This document shows, piece after piece, positions 16,725 through 24,675 of a DNA stretch of 64,000 bases; positions within the stretch are counted from its first letter, which is position 1; each line of letters starts with the position of its first letter. The notes under the pieces were generated by a model. The model was not told the origin of the DNA. It saw nothing but the letters and a program-made list of their open reading frames with translations, and made no database searches. Position numbers and translations under genes: made by a program. This DNA is from Oscillospiraceae bacterium (lineage in GTDB: Bacteria > Bacillota > Clostridia > Oscillospirales > Ruminococcaceae), in contig SVMR01000003.1 in NCBI GenBank assembly GCA_015067315.1, positions 1 through 64,000 of the forward strand, in the 5' to 3' direction.

Positions 16725-16753
16725 TTTACAAAACTTCAGTAATATGATATATT
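16725..16753 (+). promoter_or_regulatory. Promoter of dehydrogenase gene
   Basis: TTTACA (16725-16730), 17 bases, TATATT (16748-16753). Confidence 0.7.
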
Positions 16754-16788
16754 GCAGAAAGAGATTTCATCCCCGAAAGGAGATTTTT

Positions 16789-17769
16789 ATGAAAAAAGCC
16801 GTTGTTATAATTCCGTATAAAGACGAGGATAAAAAGAAACTTACGGATTTTGCCGAAGGAAAATGCGAATTTGTTTTTCTGAATAAAAAAACTCAGCATG
16901 AGGAATATCTTTCCGCCATAAAAGACGCAAATCTTATAATCGGCGAACCGAACAACAACGATTTTCAGTACTGCGAAAATCTTGAAATGGTCCAAAGTTC
17001 CTCCTCCGGCGTAAATTATTACGTCGAAGGTGGAAAATTTCCGGAAGGGGCAAAACTTTGCTGCATGACCGGAGTTTACGGAAACGTGATTGCGGAACAT
17101 CTCCTCGGAATGCTCCTTTCAATCTGCCGCCGGATTCCCGAATACCGGAACCAGCAGAACGAAAGCAAATGGAAAATCCTCCGTTTTGACAAGCCTCTTG
17201 ATGGCAGCACCGTTCTGATTATCGGAGCCGGGGATATCGGCACGACCCTTGCAAAATGGATGCGCCCCATGGTCGGAAAAATAATCGGGATCCGCCGCAC
17301 GAAAAGGGATTTTCCGGAATTTTTTGACGAAATGGAAACTCTTGAAAAACTTGACGAAAAGCTTCCCGAAGCGGATTTTGTAATTTCCGTTCTTCCCCAA
17401 ACCCCGGAAACAACCGGACTTTTTGATGAACAAAGGCTCCGCCTTATGAAAGACGACGCGGTTTTTGTAAACGGCGGACGCGGAAGCCTTATCGACCAGG
17501 AAGCTCTTATTAAGGTTATGTCCGAAGGAAAATTCTTCGGGGTCGGTCTTGACGTAACCGTTCCGGAACCCCTTCCGGAAGAAAGCCCCCTTTGGAAGCA
17601 GGAAAGACTTCTTATAACTCCCCATGCGGCGGGAAATTCCTGTTCACTCGAAAGTCCCCTTGAACGAAAAATCCGGGATTTTATTTTAAAAAACACCCTT
17701 CGCTGGCTTGACGGCGAAGAACCGGAAAACGTTATTGATTTTAAAATCGGATATAAAAAGAACTTATAA
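16789..17769 (+). CDS. D-isomer-specific 2-hydroxyacid dehydrogenase
   Basis: 326-residue NAD-dependent oxidoreductase of the phosphoglycerate/lactate dehydrogenase superfamily. Rossmann motif IGAGDIGTTLAKWM near residue 145; catalytic Arg in FVNGGRGSLID (about 223-233), Glu in VTVPEPLPEESPLW, and His in LITPHAAGNS. The N-terminal substrate domain is divergent, so substrate is open. The ATG at 16789 has AAAGGAG 7 bases upstream; 15 extra upstream codons lie over the promoter leader and are rejected. Confidence 0.92.
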   Translation: MKKAVVIIPYKDEDKKKLTDFAEGKCEFVFLNKKTQHEEYLSAIKDANLIIGEPNNNDFQYCENLEMVQSSSSGVNYYVEGGKFPEGAKLCCMTGVYGNVIAEHLLGMLLSICRRIPEYRNQQNESKWKILRFDKPLDGSTVLIIGAGDIGTTLAKWMRPMVGKIIGIRRTKRDFPEFFDEMETLEKLDEKLPEADFVISVLPQTPETTGLFDEQRLRLMKDDAVFVNGGRGSLIDQEALIKVMSEGKFFGVGLDVTVPEPLPEESPLWKQERLLITPHAAGNSCSLESPLERKIRDFILKNTLRWLDGEEPENVIDFKIGYKKNL

Positions 17770-17770
17770 A

Positions 17771-17792
17771 AAAGCGGGCAAATGCCCGCTTT
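17771..17792. terminator. Bidirectional terminator
   Basis: Stem AAAGCGGGCA/TGCCCGCTTT with flanking A and T runs, between convergent genes. Confidence 0.88.
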
Positions 17793-17795
17793 CTT

Positions 17796-18398
17796 TTATT
17801 TCAGTTTATCCTTATAGATTTTTTCGAGGATATCAACCGTTCCGTCGATTCCGAATGCGCCGGAATCCAGCATAAGATGATAGCTTTCCTTCATTCCCCA
17901 TTTTTTCCTGCTGTTCATATTGTAATATGAAGCGCGGGATTTATCGGTCTGCTGAATGGATTTCATCGCTTCCCTTTCGGAAATTCCGTAGCGTTTCATC
18001 GCTCTTTCAAGGCGGTTTTTTACGTCGGCATAAATGAAAACATTCAGGACGTCGGTTCTTTCTTCAAGAACGCTGTCGGCGCATCTTCCCACAAAAATAC
18101 AGGGACCTTCCGCCGCTTTTTCAAGAATAAATCTTGTCTGGTCGGCGGTTATGGTTATTCCGGACGGAATAAGGCTGTCCGCGCCGAAATCCGTATATGG
18201 AAAAACCGCCATTGAATAAAGGAAGCTTCCGGTCGGGGTTTCTTCAATTTCGCCGACGTATCTTTCGCTTAAACCGCGGTTTTTTGCCGCAAATTCGCAG
18301 ATGTTTTTGTCATAATAAGGAATTCCGAGCCTTTCGGAAAGTTTTCTTCCGATTTCGCTGCCTCCGCTGCAAAACTGTCTTCCGATAGTGATAATCAA
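17796..18398 (-). CDS. Cytidylate kinase-like family protein
   Basis: 200-residue P-loop kinase of the cytidylate-kinase-like family common in Clostridia. The glycine-rich loop is IITIGRQFCSGGSEIGRKLS at the N-terminus, followed by LGIPYYDKNI; CIFVGRCADSVLEER is the second nucleotide-binding block, and RLERAMKRYGISEREAMKSIQQTDKSRASYY the lid. Substrate unproven. Start: TTG at 18398 after AAGGGGAG with a short gap. The frame stays open to 18497, but a promoter at 18456-18484 lies inside that extension. Confidence 0.85.
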   Translation of the reverse strand: MIITIGRQFCSGGSEIGRKLSERLGIPYYDKNICEFAAKNRGLSERYVGEIEETPTGSFLYSMAVFPYTDFGADSLIPSGITITADQTRFILEKAAEGPCIFVGRCADSVLEERTDVLNVFIYADVKNRLERAMKRYGISEREAMKSIQQTDKSRASYYNMNSRKKWGMKESYHLMLDSGAFGIDGTVDILEKIYKDKLK

Positions 18399-18455
18399 TG
18401 TTTTTCTCCCCTTTCGCGGTTTTTGTTGTGAAAAATTGCCATAATTTCCGCCTTC

Positions 18456-18484
18456 AGTATAGCAAAAACCGGTTGTTTTGTAAA
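18456..18484 (-). promoter_or_regulatory. Promoter of cytidylate kinase-like gene
   Basis: Minus strand TTTACA (18484-18479), 17 bases, TATACT (18461-18456). It fixes the downstream TTG as the likely start. Confidence 0.7.
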
Positions 18485-18493
18485 GTTTTTTAT

Positions 18494-19207
18494 TCATTCG
18501 AGTTTTCCGAACCCGTAACCGAGCCTGCGGAATTCATTTATCAGAATTTTAAGAGCCTCCGGAGTTGTTGTTCTTGTGGAACTGTCATGGAGCAGAACGA
18601 TTATATCGCCGCTTCCGATGAATTCGGAAGAAAGAACGTTTTCCGCAATTTCCTCCGCGGAAAGAAGCCCACCAAGGCTGTCACTTCCGTCAGCGTTCCA
18701 ATCGTACCAGCGCATTCCTTTTTCTTCGGCGGTTTTCTTCACTTCCTCAATAAGCCATTCCGGCGCCGCGGAATTTTTGCTTCCGCCGGGAAAACGGAAA
18801 ATTTTGCAATCCTCCCCCGTTACGGAATAAATCCAGCTTCGCTCCGCTTCGATATCTTTCCAGAAACCTTCGGCGGTGGTATAGATTTTTTCATAATCGT
18901 GGCTCATGGTATGAAGACCGATTGAATGTCCTTCGGAATATATTTTGAAAATTCTTTCGTCGGTTTTCTTTTCCGAAGGGCCGATCACAAAAAAAGTTGC
19001 CTTTATATTTTCTTCCGAAAGTATCCGAAGAATCTCTCCCGTCCTTTCCGAAGGACCGTCATCAAAGGTGAAATAAACCGTTTTTTCCGCATTAGCATCA
19101 GCTTTTTCCGTTTTGAGCATCAATGCTGAAAAAGCCGTGCTCAAAAGAACCGGAATCGCCAGAAAAGCAAGAAGCCGAAGCTTTATAACCCTGTAACCGA
19201 TTTTCAA
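18494..19207 (-). CDS. Polysaccharide deacetylase
   Basis: 237 residues. An N-terminal hydrophobic segment (LLAFLAIPVLLSTAFSALML, residues 11-30) anchors or exports it. The NodB-homology domain follows: TFDDGPSERT (catalytic Asp and metal Asp), HTMSHDYEK (metal histidines), RFPGGSKN and LLHDSS. It would remove N-acetyl groups from peptidoglycan or a similar polymer outside the cell. Start TTG at 19207 after AAGGTGAT. Similar proteins occur in sporulation (PdaA/PdaB type); the class here is uncertain. Confidence 0.9.
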   Translation of the reverse strand: MKIGYRVIKLRLLAFLAIPVLLSTAFSALMLKTEKADANAEKTVYFTFDDGPSERTGEILRILSEENIKATFFVIGPSEKKTDERIFKIYSEGHSIGLHTMSHDYEKIYTTAEGFWKDIEAERSWIYSVTGEDCKIFRFPGGSKNSAAPEWLIEEVKKTAEEKGMRWYDWNADGSDSLGGLLSAEEIAENVLSSEFIGSGDIIVLLHDSSTRTTTPEALKILINEFRRLGYGFGKLE

Positions 19208-19235
19208 AAAATCACCTTCCGGAAAAAGTTTTCTG

Positions 19236-19264
19236 TTGACTTAAAAATAATATAGAGTTATTAT
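19236..19264 (+). promoter_or_regulatory. Promoter of HAD phosphatase gene
   Basis: TTGACT (19236-19241), 17 bases, TATTAT (19259-19264). Confidence 0.7.
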
Positions 19265-19303
19265 TAAATGTATTCCATTTTTTAAAAGGAGATATTTCCG
19301 ATT

Positions 19304-20122
19304 TTGAAAAACATAAACGAAATAACCGAAAACGAACTTCTTAAAATAAAATTCATCCTCACCGATATTGACGGAACCCTTACCGGTTCCGACGGAAAAA
19401 TTTCCCCGAAAACTTACGAAACCCTTTGGAAACTCCGGGAAGCGGGTTTTAAAATCATCCCCGTTACCGGAAGAACCGCCGGCTGGGCTTCCGTTGCAAT
19501 AATGGATTGGCCCGTTGATGCAATAATTGCCGAAAGCGGAAGCATCGCCTATTACCTCGAAAACGGTTCAAGAAAGGAATTTATCCATCCTTCCGTTCCG
19601 AAGGACAGAGGTTCCGCCCACGAAGAAATCAAAAGGGCGGCTTTTGCAAGGAACCCGAAAATAAAGGTCAGCATCGACCAATACAGCCGTTTCAACGACT
19701 TTGCCCTCAATTACGGCGAGGACGAGGAAGACCGTCTTACTTTTGAGGAAGCGAAGGAAATCCTCGAGGCGGTAAAGGCAGTCGGCGCAGCCGGAAACAT
19801 CAGCTCCATTCACGTCAACACCTGGTTCGGGGATTATGACAAACTTCCCATGAGCCTTCTTTTCCTCAAAGAACATTACGGAATCGAAAATCCGGAGGAT
19901 TGCGCCGTTTATTTCGGCGACGCGGCAAACGACGAGGAAATGTTCGGATATTTTCCCCTTTCCTGCGCCGTTGCAAACTTCATGAAATACGCGGAATTTT
20001 CAAAACATCTTCCGACTTACATCACAACTTTTGAAGGCGGCGAAGGCTTTTCCGAAGCGGCGGAGATTCTTCTTACCGCAAGAAAAAACAAGATAGCAGA
20101 AAAATATAATCTTTCCAGATAA
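19304..20122 (+). CDS. HAD hydrolase, sugar-phosphatase type
   Basis: 272-residue Cof/SPP-like HAD phosphatase. Motif I LTDIDGTLTGSDG near residue 19, motif II PVTGRTAGW near 51, motif IV YFGDAANDEEMFGYF near 206; the cap lies between motifs II and III (C2 type). Such enzymes act on sugar phosphates or cofactors. The start is TTG at 19304, 12 bases after AAAAGGAG, somewhat far but with no better codon. Monocistronic with its own promoter and terminator. Confidence 0.85.
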   Translation: MKNINEITENELLKIKFILTDIDGTLTGSDGKISPKTYETLWKLREAGFKIIPVTGRTAGWASVAIMDWPVDAIIAESGSIAYYLENGSRKEFIHPSVPKDRGSAHEEIKRAAFARNPKIKVSIDQYSRFNDFALNYGEDEEDRLTFEEAKEILEAVKAVGAAGNISSIHVNTWFGDYDKLPMSLLFLKEHYGIENPEDCAVYFGDAANDEEMFGYFPLSCAVANFMKYAEFSKHLPTYITTFEGGEGFSEAAEILLTARKNKIAEKYNLSR

Positions 20123-20160
20123 AAAAATCCCGTGCTCAGAATTTGAGCACGGGATTTTTT
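20122..20160 (+). terminator. Terminator of HAD phosphatase gene
   Basis: Seventeen-pair stem AAAAAATCCCGTGCTCA with its complement, five-base loop, ending in T run. Confidence 0.93.
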
Positions 20161-20196
20161 GTTCGGTTGATGTTAATTCTGCGCTTACATCTATTC

Positions 20197-20225
20197 AAAA
20201 AAGGGCTTGTGTGCGGGAGCCCTTT
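20197..20225 (-). terminator. Terminator of hpf
   Basis: Minus strand AAAGGGCT, ten-base loop, AGCCCTTT then TTTG, 8 bases past the hpf stop. Confidence 0.8.
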
Positions 20226-20232
20226 CCGACAA

Positions 20233-20757
20233 TCAGTCAATGGGTTCAATAACGCCGTATTTTCCGTCGTTGCGTTTATAGACAACGTTGATTTCCCCTG
20301 TTTCGGTGTTGCGGAACATAAAGAAATTATGTCCGAGAAGGTTCATCTGAAGAATCGCTTCCTGAACGTCCATCGGGTTTACCCGGAACTGTTTTGTTCT
20401 TACAACTCCAAAATCCTCCGCCGGCTCCTCATAAAAATCCACAGCCAGTTCGGAAAATTTTTCGCCCCGGAATTTGTGTTCAAGTTTCTTTTTGTTGCGG
20501 GTGATCTGTTTTGTAAGAACGTCCACAACTGCTTCAAGGGAATCAAGTCTGTCGGAGGTGGTTTTTTCTGCTCTGAAGAACATTCCGCCGGCGGTAATGG
20601 TTGCTTCCACCGTTTCTCTGCCGTTCTGGGTCGTTACCGTAACGACAGCTTTTGCATCTTCACCGAAAAAGCGGTCAAGCTTTGCGAATTTTTTGTCGCA
20701 GCGCTCACGGAAGGAATCGCGGACGGTTGTGTTTTTCGAAATGATGCTGATGTTCAT
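20233..20757 (-). CDS. hpf: Ribosome hibernation promoting factor (long form)
   Basis: 174-residue long HPF/RaiA that dimerises 70S ribosomes into inactive 100S particles. The N-terminal domain (MNISIISKNTTVRDSFRERC to about residue 95) binds the 30S; the C-terminal domain VVRTKQFRVNPMDVQEAILQMNLLGHNFFMF dimerises. The ATG at 20757 has AAAGGGGG 6-7 bases upstream; the 19 further upstream codons are leader. The leader can form GGAAGTT-AAAAA-AACTTCC. Confidence 0.95.
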   Translation of the reverse strand: MNISIISKNTTVRDSFRERCDKKFAKLDRFFGEDAKAVVTVTTQNGRETVEATITAGGMFFRAEKTTSDRLDSLEAVVDVLTKQITRNKKKLEHKFRGEKFSELAVDFYEEPAEDFGVVRTKQFRVNPMDVQEAILQMNLLGHNFFMFRNTETGEINVVYKRNDGKYGVIEPID

Positions 20758-20818
20758 ATTTTTACCCCCTTTTTGGTTAACACTTCGGGAAGTTTTTTTA
20801 ACTTCCTTCTGCAACTTA

Positions 20819-20827
20819 ATTATAACA
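20819..20827 (-). promoter_or_regulatory. Extended -10 promoter of hpf
   Basis: Minus strand TGTTATAAT, an extended -10; no good -35 is visible. It lies about 60 bases before the start codon. Confidence 0.5.
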
Positions 20828-20957
20828 CCCGAAAAGCGGCGTTTCTACTGTTTATTTTTACGGAAATGTTAACATATTATTATGCTTTTCGGAGAATTTC
20901 ATTCCGCAATATTGACCTTTTTTCCTTTTAATGATAAAATATAAATGTTGACGCAGT

Positions 20958-20994
20958 AAAAAATCCCTTTTCCGTTTCGGAAAAGGGATTTTTT
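20958..20994. terminator. Terminator of amidohydrolase gene
   Basis: Seventeen-pair stem beginning AAAAAATCCCTTTTCCG, TTT loop, T runs on both strands, next to the stop at 20996. Confidence 0.92.
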
Positions 20995-20995
20995 G

Positions 20996-22153
20996 TTAAG
21001 GTTTTTTAACGATTTTTCCGCCAGCAACAACCCAAAGAGGCGTTTCGTAAACGGAAAGCGGATCGCCTTTGAAAACAACAAGGTCCGCGTCATGCCCCGG
21101 AGCTATTGAACCGATTTTATCGGAAAGACCGAGAATTTTTGCCGGAACGGAAGTTATTGCGCGTATCGCATCATCATGATCCATTCCCGCTCTTACTGCG
21201 ATTCCAGCGGAAAGCGGAAGATACTGAATCGGAACTTCCGGATGGTCGGTGCAGATTGCGACCTCAACTCCGGCTTTTTTGAGGAGCGCGGCGTTTTCAT
21301 CCCGCTCGTTCGAAAGTTCGGGTTTTGTTCTTGTGCAGATAAGAGGACCCAGAACAACTTTTGCTTTTTCCGCCGCAAGTTTTTCCGCGTTGAGATATCC
21401 TTCGGTGCAGTGTATAAGCACCAGATCAAGGTCATATTCCTTTGAAATTCGGATTGCGGTAAAGATATCGTCGGAACGGTGGGCATGGAAATGCGCCTGG
21501 ATTTCGCCGTTTATAACCTCGCCGAGAGCTTCGCTTTTTACGTCGATTTCCGGCTCGTCCGTATCCTCATCATCCTCCGCCGCAAGAAGATCCCGCTGAT
21601 ATCTCTGCGCTTTTTTAAGCTGCTCGCGGATAATCGCGGCGGTTGCCATTCTTGTTGTGGGAGTTTCGTCCTTGCTGTGATAGGTGTTCTTCGGATTTTC
21701 GCCAAGGGCAAATTTCATCGCCACCGGCGCTTTTATGACCATATCGTCGATGCAGCTTCCGTAGGTTTTTATTGCCGCCATCTGTCCCGCAACGGGATTC
21801 GCGCTTCCGGGGCCGGTTACAACCGCGGTAACGCCCGCTTCAAGCGCTTCCTTAAAGCTGTAATCCCCGGGATTGATTGCGTCAAGAGCGCGGAGATGGG
21901 GAGTTGCAGGGTCGGTATCTTCGTTTCCGTCGTCCCCTTCAAAGCTGAGTCCGTCCTCCCACATTCCGAGATGGCAATGGGCGTCAATAAAGCCGGGATA
22001 AACGGTTAACCCGGAAAGATCGTAGCTTTCGCTGTCCTTCGGGCAAAACTCCATTGGGCCGACGTCGATTATCTGTCCGTCCTTGATGAAAACATATCCG
22101 TTTTTTATAAAACCGGAACAAGCGGTAAAAATTCCCGCATTATAAAAAAGCAT
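20996..22153 (-). CDS. Amidohydrolase family protein
   Basis: 385-residue metal-dependent hydrolase of the imidazolonepropionase/dihydroorotase-like superfamily. N-terminal beta-sandwich, then GFIDAHCHLGMWEDG (HxH, about residues 55-65), QAHFHAHRSDD (about 219), LIHCTEGYL (about 247) and CTDHPEVP (about 297, catalytic Asp), ending with the second half of the sandwich. An acidic insertion (LAAEDDEDTDEPEID, about 190-205) sits before the first distal histidine. AAGGGGT precedes the ATG. Substrate unknown. It follows the yabP-yabR block on the same strand. Confidence 0.88.
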   Translation of the reverse strand: MLFYNAGIFTACSGFIKNGYVFIKDGQIIDVGPMEFCPKDSESYDLSGLTVYPGFIDAHCHLGMWEDGLSFEGDDGNEDTDPATPHLRALDAINPGDYSFKEALEAGVTAVVTGPGSANPVAGQMAAIKTYGSCIDDMVIKAPVAMKFALGENPKNTYHSKDETPTTRMATAAIIREQLKKAQRYQRDLLAAEDDEDTDEPEIDVKSEALGEVINGEIQAHFHAHRSDDIFTAIRISKEYDLDLVLIHCTEGYLNAEKLAAEKAKVVLGPLICTRTKPELSNERDENAALLKKAGVEVAICTDHPEVPIQYLPLSAGIAVRAGMDHDDAIRAITSVPAKILGLSDKIGSIAPGHDADLVVFKGDPLSVYETPLWVVAGGKIVKKP

Positions 22154-22231
22154 TCTGTTTTACCCCTTTTTTAATAAATCCTCAATAAACGCAAGGCGGG
22201 AGAAAAAAGCTCCCGCCGGTTTTTTATAATA

Positions 22232-22687
22232 TTATTGCGGTTTGCGGCGGTTCTGGGCGGTTCTTCTGTTGCCGTCGGTCTTTTTCATGCCGCTTAATTT
22301 TTCGTCGCTGGTCTGTTTGAATTTGCTGAGCATATCTTCGAAAGAAAGGCTCTCCTGCTGTTTCGGGCGGAATTCAAAAGAATCCGCTCCGCGGGAAATT
22401 CTTGCGGGTTCTCTGTCCCTTCTCGGATTGCGGCGGCGTTCTTCCCTTTGTTCAGGTTCTTCGGCCTGTTTCATCGAAAGGCTGATTTTTCCTTCCGGAC
22501 TTATTGAAATGACCTTAACTTTTACCGCCTGTCCGACCTTCACGTATTCTTTTATGTCTTTTACATAATTTCTTGCAACTTCAGAGATATGTACCATTCC
22601 GGTTGCTTCGCCGATTTCGACAAAAACGCCGAAATTTGTAACACCGGAAACTTTTCCCTCAATAATAGAGCCAACTTCTACATCCAT
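22232..22687 (-). CDS. S1 RNA-binding domain protein (YabR-like)
   Basis: 151 residues: an S1 domain at 1-75 (VGSIIEGKVSGVTNFGVFVEIG...GMVHISEVA...VKVKVISISPEGKISLSMKQ), then a basic, low-complexity tail rich in Arg/Glu/Lys. Binds RNA, probably at the ribosome. Position directly after divIC matches Bacillus yabR. A GC-rich hairpin (22195-22217) separates it from the amidohydrolase. Confidence 0.9.
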   Translation of the reverse strand: MDVEVGSIIEGKVSGVTNFGVFVEIGEATGMVHISEVARNYVKDIKEYVKVGQAVKVKVISISPEGKISLSMKQAEEPEQREERRRNPRRDREPARISRGADSFEFRPKQQESLSFEDMLSKFKQTSDEKLSGMKKTDGNRRTAQNRRKPQ

Positions 22688-22723
22688 TTTTTTGATTTTG
22701 TCCCCCTCAAAATAATAAAAAAC

Positions 22724-23023
22724 TCAATCCGTTCCGGAAACGTCGATATAAAAATGTTCCTCCGGATAGGCATATCCGAGTTTTTCTCTTGCCTGTTCCT
22801 CAATGAATTTATCCGTTCCGTAACTGTCAAGCGTCTTCTGGAGTTCCTCGTTCCTGATAAGCGCTTCGGTATATTCCCGGCGCACAGCATCAAGCTCATT
22901 GCGTTTTCTGCTTATGTTCGCCTGGGTCGAAATCAGAGAAAAAAGGATATATACCGCGAAGGCAATAACTATTATCCTCAGGAAGGATCCTTTCTTCGGT
23001 TTTTTCTGTTCCTGCGCTTTCAA
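22724..23023 (-). CDS. divIC: Septum formation initiator DivIC/FtsB
   Basis: 99 residues: short cytosolic Lys-rich head, one membrane helix (IIVIAFAVYILFSLIS, about 17-32), a coiled coil (RKRNELDAVRREYTEALIRNEELQ) and the conserved EEQAREKLGYAYPEEHFY tail. It is part of the divisome subcomplex with FtsL and DivIB. Start TTG at 23023, 10 bases after AAAGGAG. Its 5' end overlaps the yabQ frame by 128 bases. Confidence 0.93.
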   Translation of the reverse strand: MKAQEQKKPKKGSFLRIIVIAFAVYILFSLISTQANISRKRNELDAVRREYTEALIRNEELQKTLDSYGTDKFIEEQAREKLGYAYPEEHFYIDVSGTD

Positions 23024-23561
23024 TTCCGCTTCGCTCCTTTCCGGCTTTTCCTCCGCAAAACGAAAAAGCCTTTTGTATATTTAGACACAGTATATTATAT
23101 ACCATATCCGCTTTCTTTTTCAATAGGCTTTTCTGTTTATTGAAAGTATTTGCAAAAATATTTTTTGTTTTATCTGCGCGGTTTTTTGCGGATTTAAGAA
23201 TATTTCGGAATATTTTGAAAAAAGGCGAAAAAATCCTTTTAAAAATCCGTTTTGCTTTTCCGGCGATTTTTACGGTGATTTTTCCGATTGTGAAATACCA
23301 AAGGGAAAATCCGATTCCGATTCCGAGGAAAATATAAAGCCGCGGAATCCCGAAATTTTCGTTAAGAAGGAACGAAAAGATTATGAAAGCGGAAAAAAGC
23401 CAATATATAAAATCCGACGCAGCAAAAAGTTTTTTCCCGAAGCGGATAAAAATCCTGAAAATTCTTAAAATATCGTAAGTTCCGCCGAGAGCGATTCCGA
23501 GTTTTGCCGCCTCCGCAAAAATCCTCCATTGATCCCCGATTATATCCGTCGTATATATCAT
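22896..23561 (-). CDS. yabQ: Spore cortex biosynthesis protein YabQ
   Basis: 221 residues with an N-terminal hydrophobic region of several helices (FGKKLFAASDFIYWLFSAFIIFSFLL and LYIFLGIGIGFSLWYF), the YabQ signature, then a basic helical tail. YabQ is a forespore-outer-membrane protein needed for cortex. The ATG follows AAGGA and overlaps the yabP stop by four bases. The last 42 codons run within divIC in another frame; either the tail is genuinely overlapping or an indel removed the ancestral stop. Family members of about 150-220 aa fit both. Confidence 0.85.
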   Translation of the reverse strand: MIYTTDIIGDQWRIFAEAAKLGIALGGTYDILRIFRIFIRFGKKLFAASDFIYWLFSAFIIFSFLLNENFGIPRLYIFLGIGIGFSLWYFTIGKITVKIAGKAKRIFKRIFSPFFKIFRNILKSAKNRADKTKNIFANTFNKQKSLLKKKADMVYNILCLNIQKAFSFCGGKAGKERSGIESAGTEKTEERILPEDNSYCLRGIYPFFSDFDPGEHKQKTQ

Positions 23562-23836
23562 CTGAAAATCCTTGCAAAAATCCCCGCTTTTCTTGAAAGC
23601 GCGGGAGAATATGTAACCGAATCTATTTCGCCTTCAATTCTAAGATCCCCCGTTTCCGCGGAAAAGCTTATCACTTTAAGATCTTTTCCGCCGATCGTAA
23701 AGGCCGTTTCCTCAAGCATTGCGTAAATTTTTGTTTCATCAAAACCTTCAACGTCAATAACGCCCGTTGCTTTAAGCAATCTTCTGTCTTCGACGGAAAA
23801 ATCGTGTTTCCTTTTCTGCTGTTCGTTTTTCTGCAT
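23558..23836 (-). CDS. yabP: Sporulation protein YabP
   Basis: 92-residue YabP/YqfC-family protein, required for cortex formation. The fold is visible in DRRLLKATGVIDVEGFDETKIYAMLEE and the beta-rich GKDLKVISFSAETGDLRIEGEIDSVTY. First gene of yabP-yabQ-divIC-S1, the order found in Bacillus. GGGGGG-type purine run precedes the ATG. Expected to be under mother-cell control, but no sigma-E promoter was identified by eye. Confidence 0.93.
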   Translation of the reverse strand: MQKNEQQKRKHDFSVEDRRLLKATGVIDVEGFDETKIYAMLEETAFTIGGKDLKVISFSAETGDLRIEGEIDSVTYSPALSRKAGIFARIFR

Positions 23837-23883
23837 TTTTTGCCCCCCTTCCGTATAACCGATTTTATGCTTTTAAAAAGAAA

Positions 23884-23914
23884 AAAATTCCGGAAGGAAC
23901 TTCCGGAATTTTTT
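23884..23914 (-). terminator. Terminator after small Asn-rich gene
   Basis: Stem AATTCCGGAAG/CTTCCGGAATT with a GAA/TTC loop and long A/T runs on both sides, 14 bases past the stop of the small gene. Confidence 0.88.
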
Positions 23915-23928
23915 CCGCTTTCTGATAA

Positions 23929-24081
23929 TTATCTGTCGCAGTCCTGGGTTTTTCTCTGCGCTGCGCTCTGTTTGCTCATAGGAGTTCTGTTGTTGGTTGC
24001 TTCGTTGGAAACTTTGTTTTTGCAGTTGCTGTTTTTATTGTTTCCTCTTGTTGCGTTTTCTCTTGCATAATTTTCAGGCAT
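23929..24081 (-). CDS. Small Asn-rich hydrophilic protein, 50 aa
   Basis: A 50-codon frame beginning MPENYARENATRGNNKN and ending QRKTQDCDR. It is rich in Asn, Lys, Arg and Thr with no hydrophobic core, two cysteines, and no recognised domain. Evidence that it is real: GGAG 9 bases before the ATG, codon style like neighbours, and a strong terminator right after the stop. Its composition and its position upstream of yabP are compatible with a small spore protein, but I do not recognise a SASP signature. No clear promoter seen. Confidence 0.55.
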   Translation of the reverse strand: MPENYARENATRGNNKNSNCKNKVSNEATNNRTPMSKQSAAQRKTQDCDR

Positions 24082-24197
24082 GGCTTTGTTCTCCGTTCAA
24101 AAAAACAAATTTTTTCGGAAGATTTTTTCTTCCGGTTTTATTTTTTGCGGTTTTCTTTCGTTTATTCATAACCGGAAATAACGAATAAATATTCATG

Positions 24198-24226
24198 TTG
24201 ATAAAAAAGCATTAAAATGGTAAAAT
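24198..24226 (+). promoter_or_regulatory. Promoter of mrnC-yitT
   Basis: TTGATA (24198-24203), 17 bases, TAAAAT (24221-24226). Confidence 0.65.
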
Positions 24227-24261
24227 AAATTTACTGAATTTTGAAAGGCGGCGTTTTGTTT

Positions 24262-24675
24262 TTGATTGAACTTTCGGAAAATAAAATTGACGGAAACTCC
24301 CTTAACGGACTTTCGCTTGCGTTCCTCGGCGACGCGGTTTATGAAATAGTCGTACGCGAACATCTTCTTGAACACGGTTCTCTCCAGGTTGGAAAACTCC
24401 ACAAAAAAACCGTTGATTACGTCCGGGCAAGCTTTCAGGCGGAGGTTTTCGATTTTCTTGAACCGCTTGTTGACGAAGCGGAACGCGGAATTCTTCACAG
24501 AGGCAGAAACGCCAGCGCAACCCATATCCCAAAAAACGCAAACGCCATTGAATACCGCAAGGCAACGGGAGTTGAAGCCCTTTTTGGCTGGCTTTATCTT
24601 GAACAGAAAACCGAAAGAATCCGCAAACTTTTCAGTCTGATCCTTGAACATTTCGAAGAGGAGGAAAATTCTTGA
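24262..24675 (+). CDS. mrnC: Mini-ribonuclease III
   Basis: About 137 residues. A stand-alone RNase III catalytic domain without dsRBD that trims 23S rRNA ends. The signature LAFLGDAVYEIVVREHLL (about residues 19-36) carries the catalytic Asp; a second acidic cluster is in GVEALFGWLYLEQKTERI. Start is uncertain: I chose TTG at 24262, 10 bases after AAAGGCGG. Alternatives are TTG at 24256 or 24241. Its stop overlaps the next gene by four bases. Confidence 0.9.
   Translation: MIELSENKIDGNSLNGLSLAFLGDAVYEIVVREHLLEHGSLQVGKLHKKTVDYVRASFQAEVFDFLEPLVDEAERGILHRGRNASATHIPKNANAIEYRKATGVEALFGWLYLEQKTERIRKLFSLILEHFEEEENS

Noticed and set aside
22195-22217. Hairpin GGCGGGAG/CTCCCGCC between the S1 gene and the amidohydrolase
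   Set aside because: The T run lies on the plus strand, where there is no gene to terminate; on the minus strand it is followed by TTGCG. Not called as a terminator.
24074-24169. 31-codon basic frame MNKRKKTAKNKTGRKN... upstream of the small Asn-rich gene
   Set aside because: No SD before its ATG, and it spans a hairpin in an AT-rich spacer. Its Lys-rich composition follows from the A-rich DNA.
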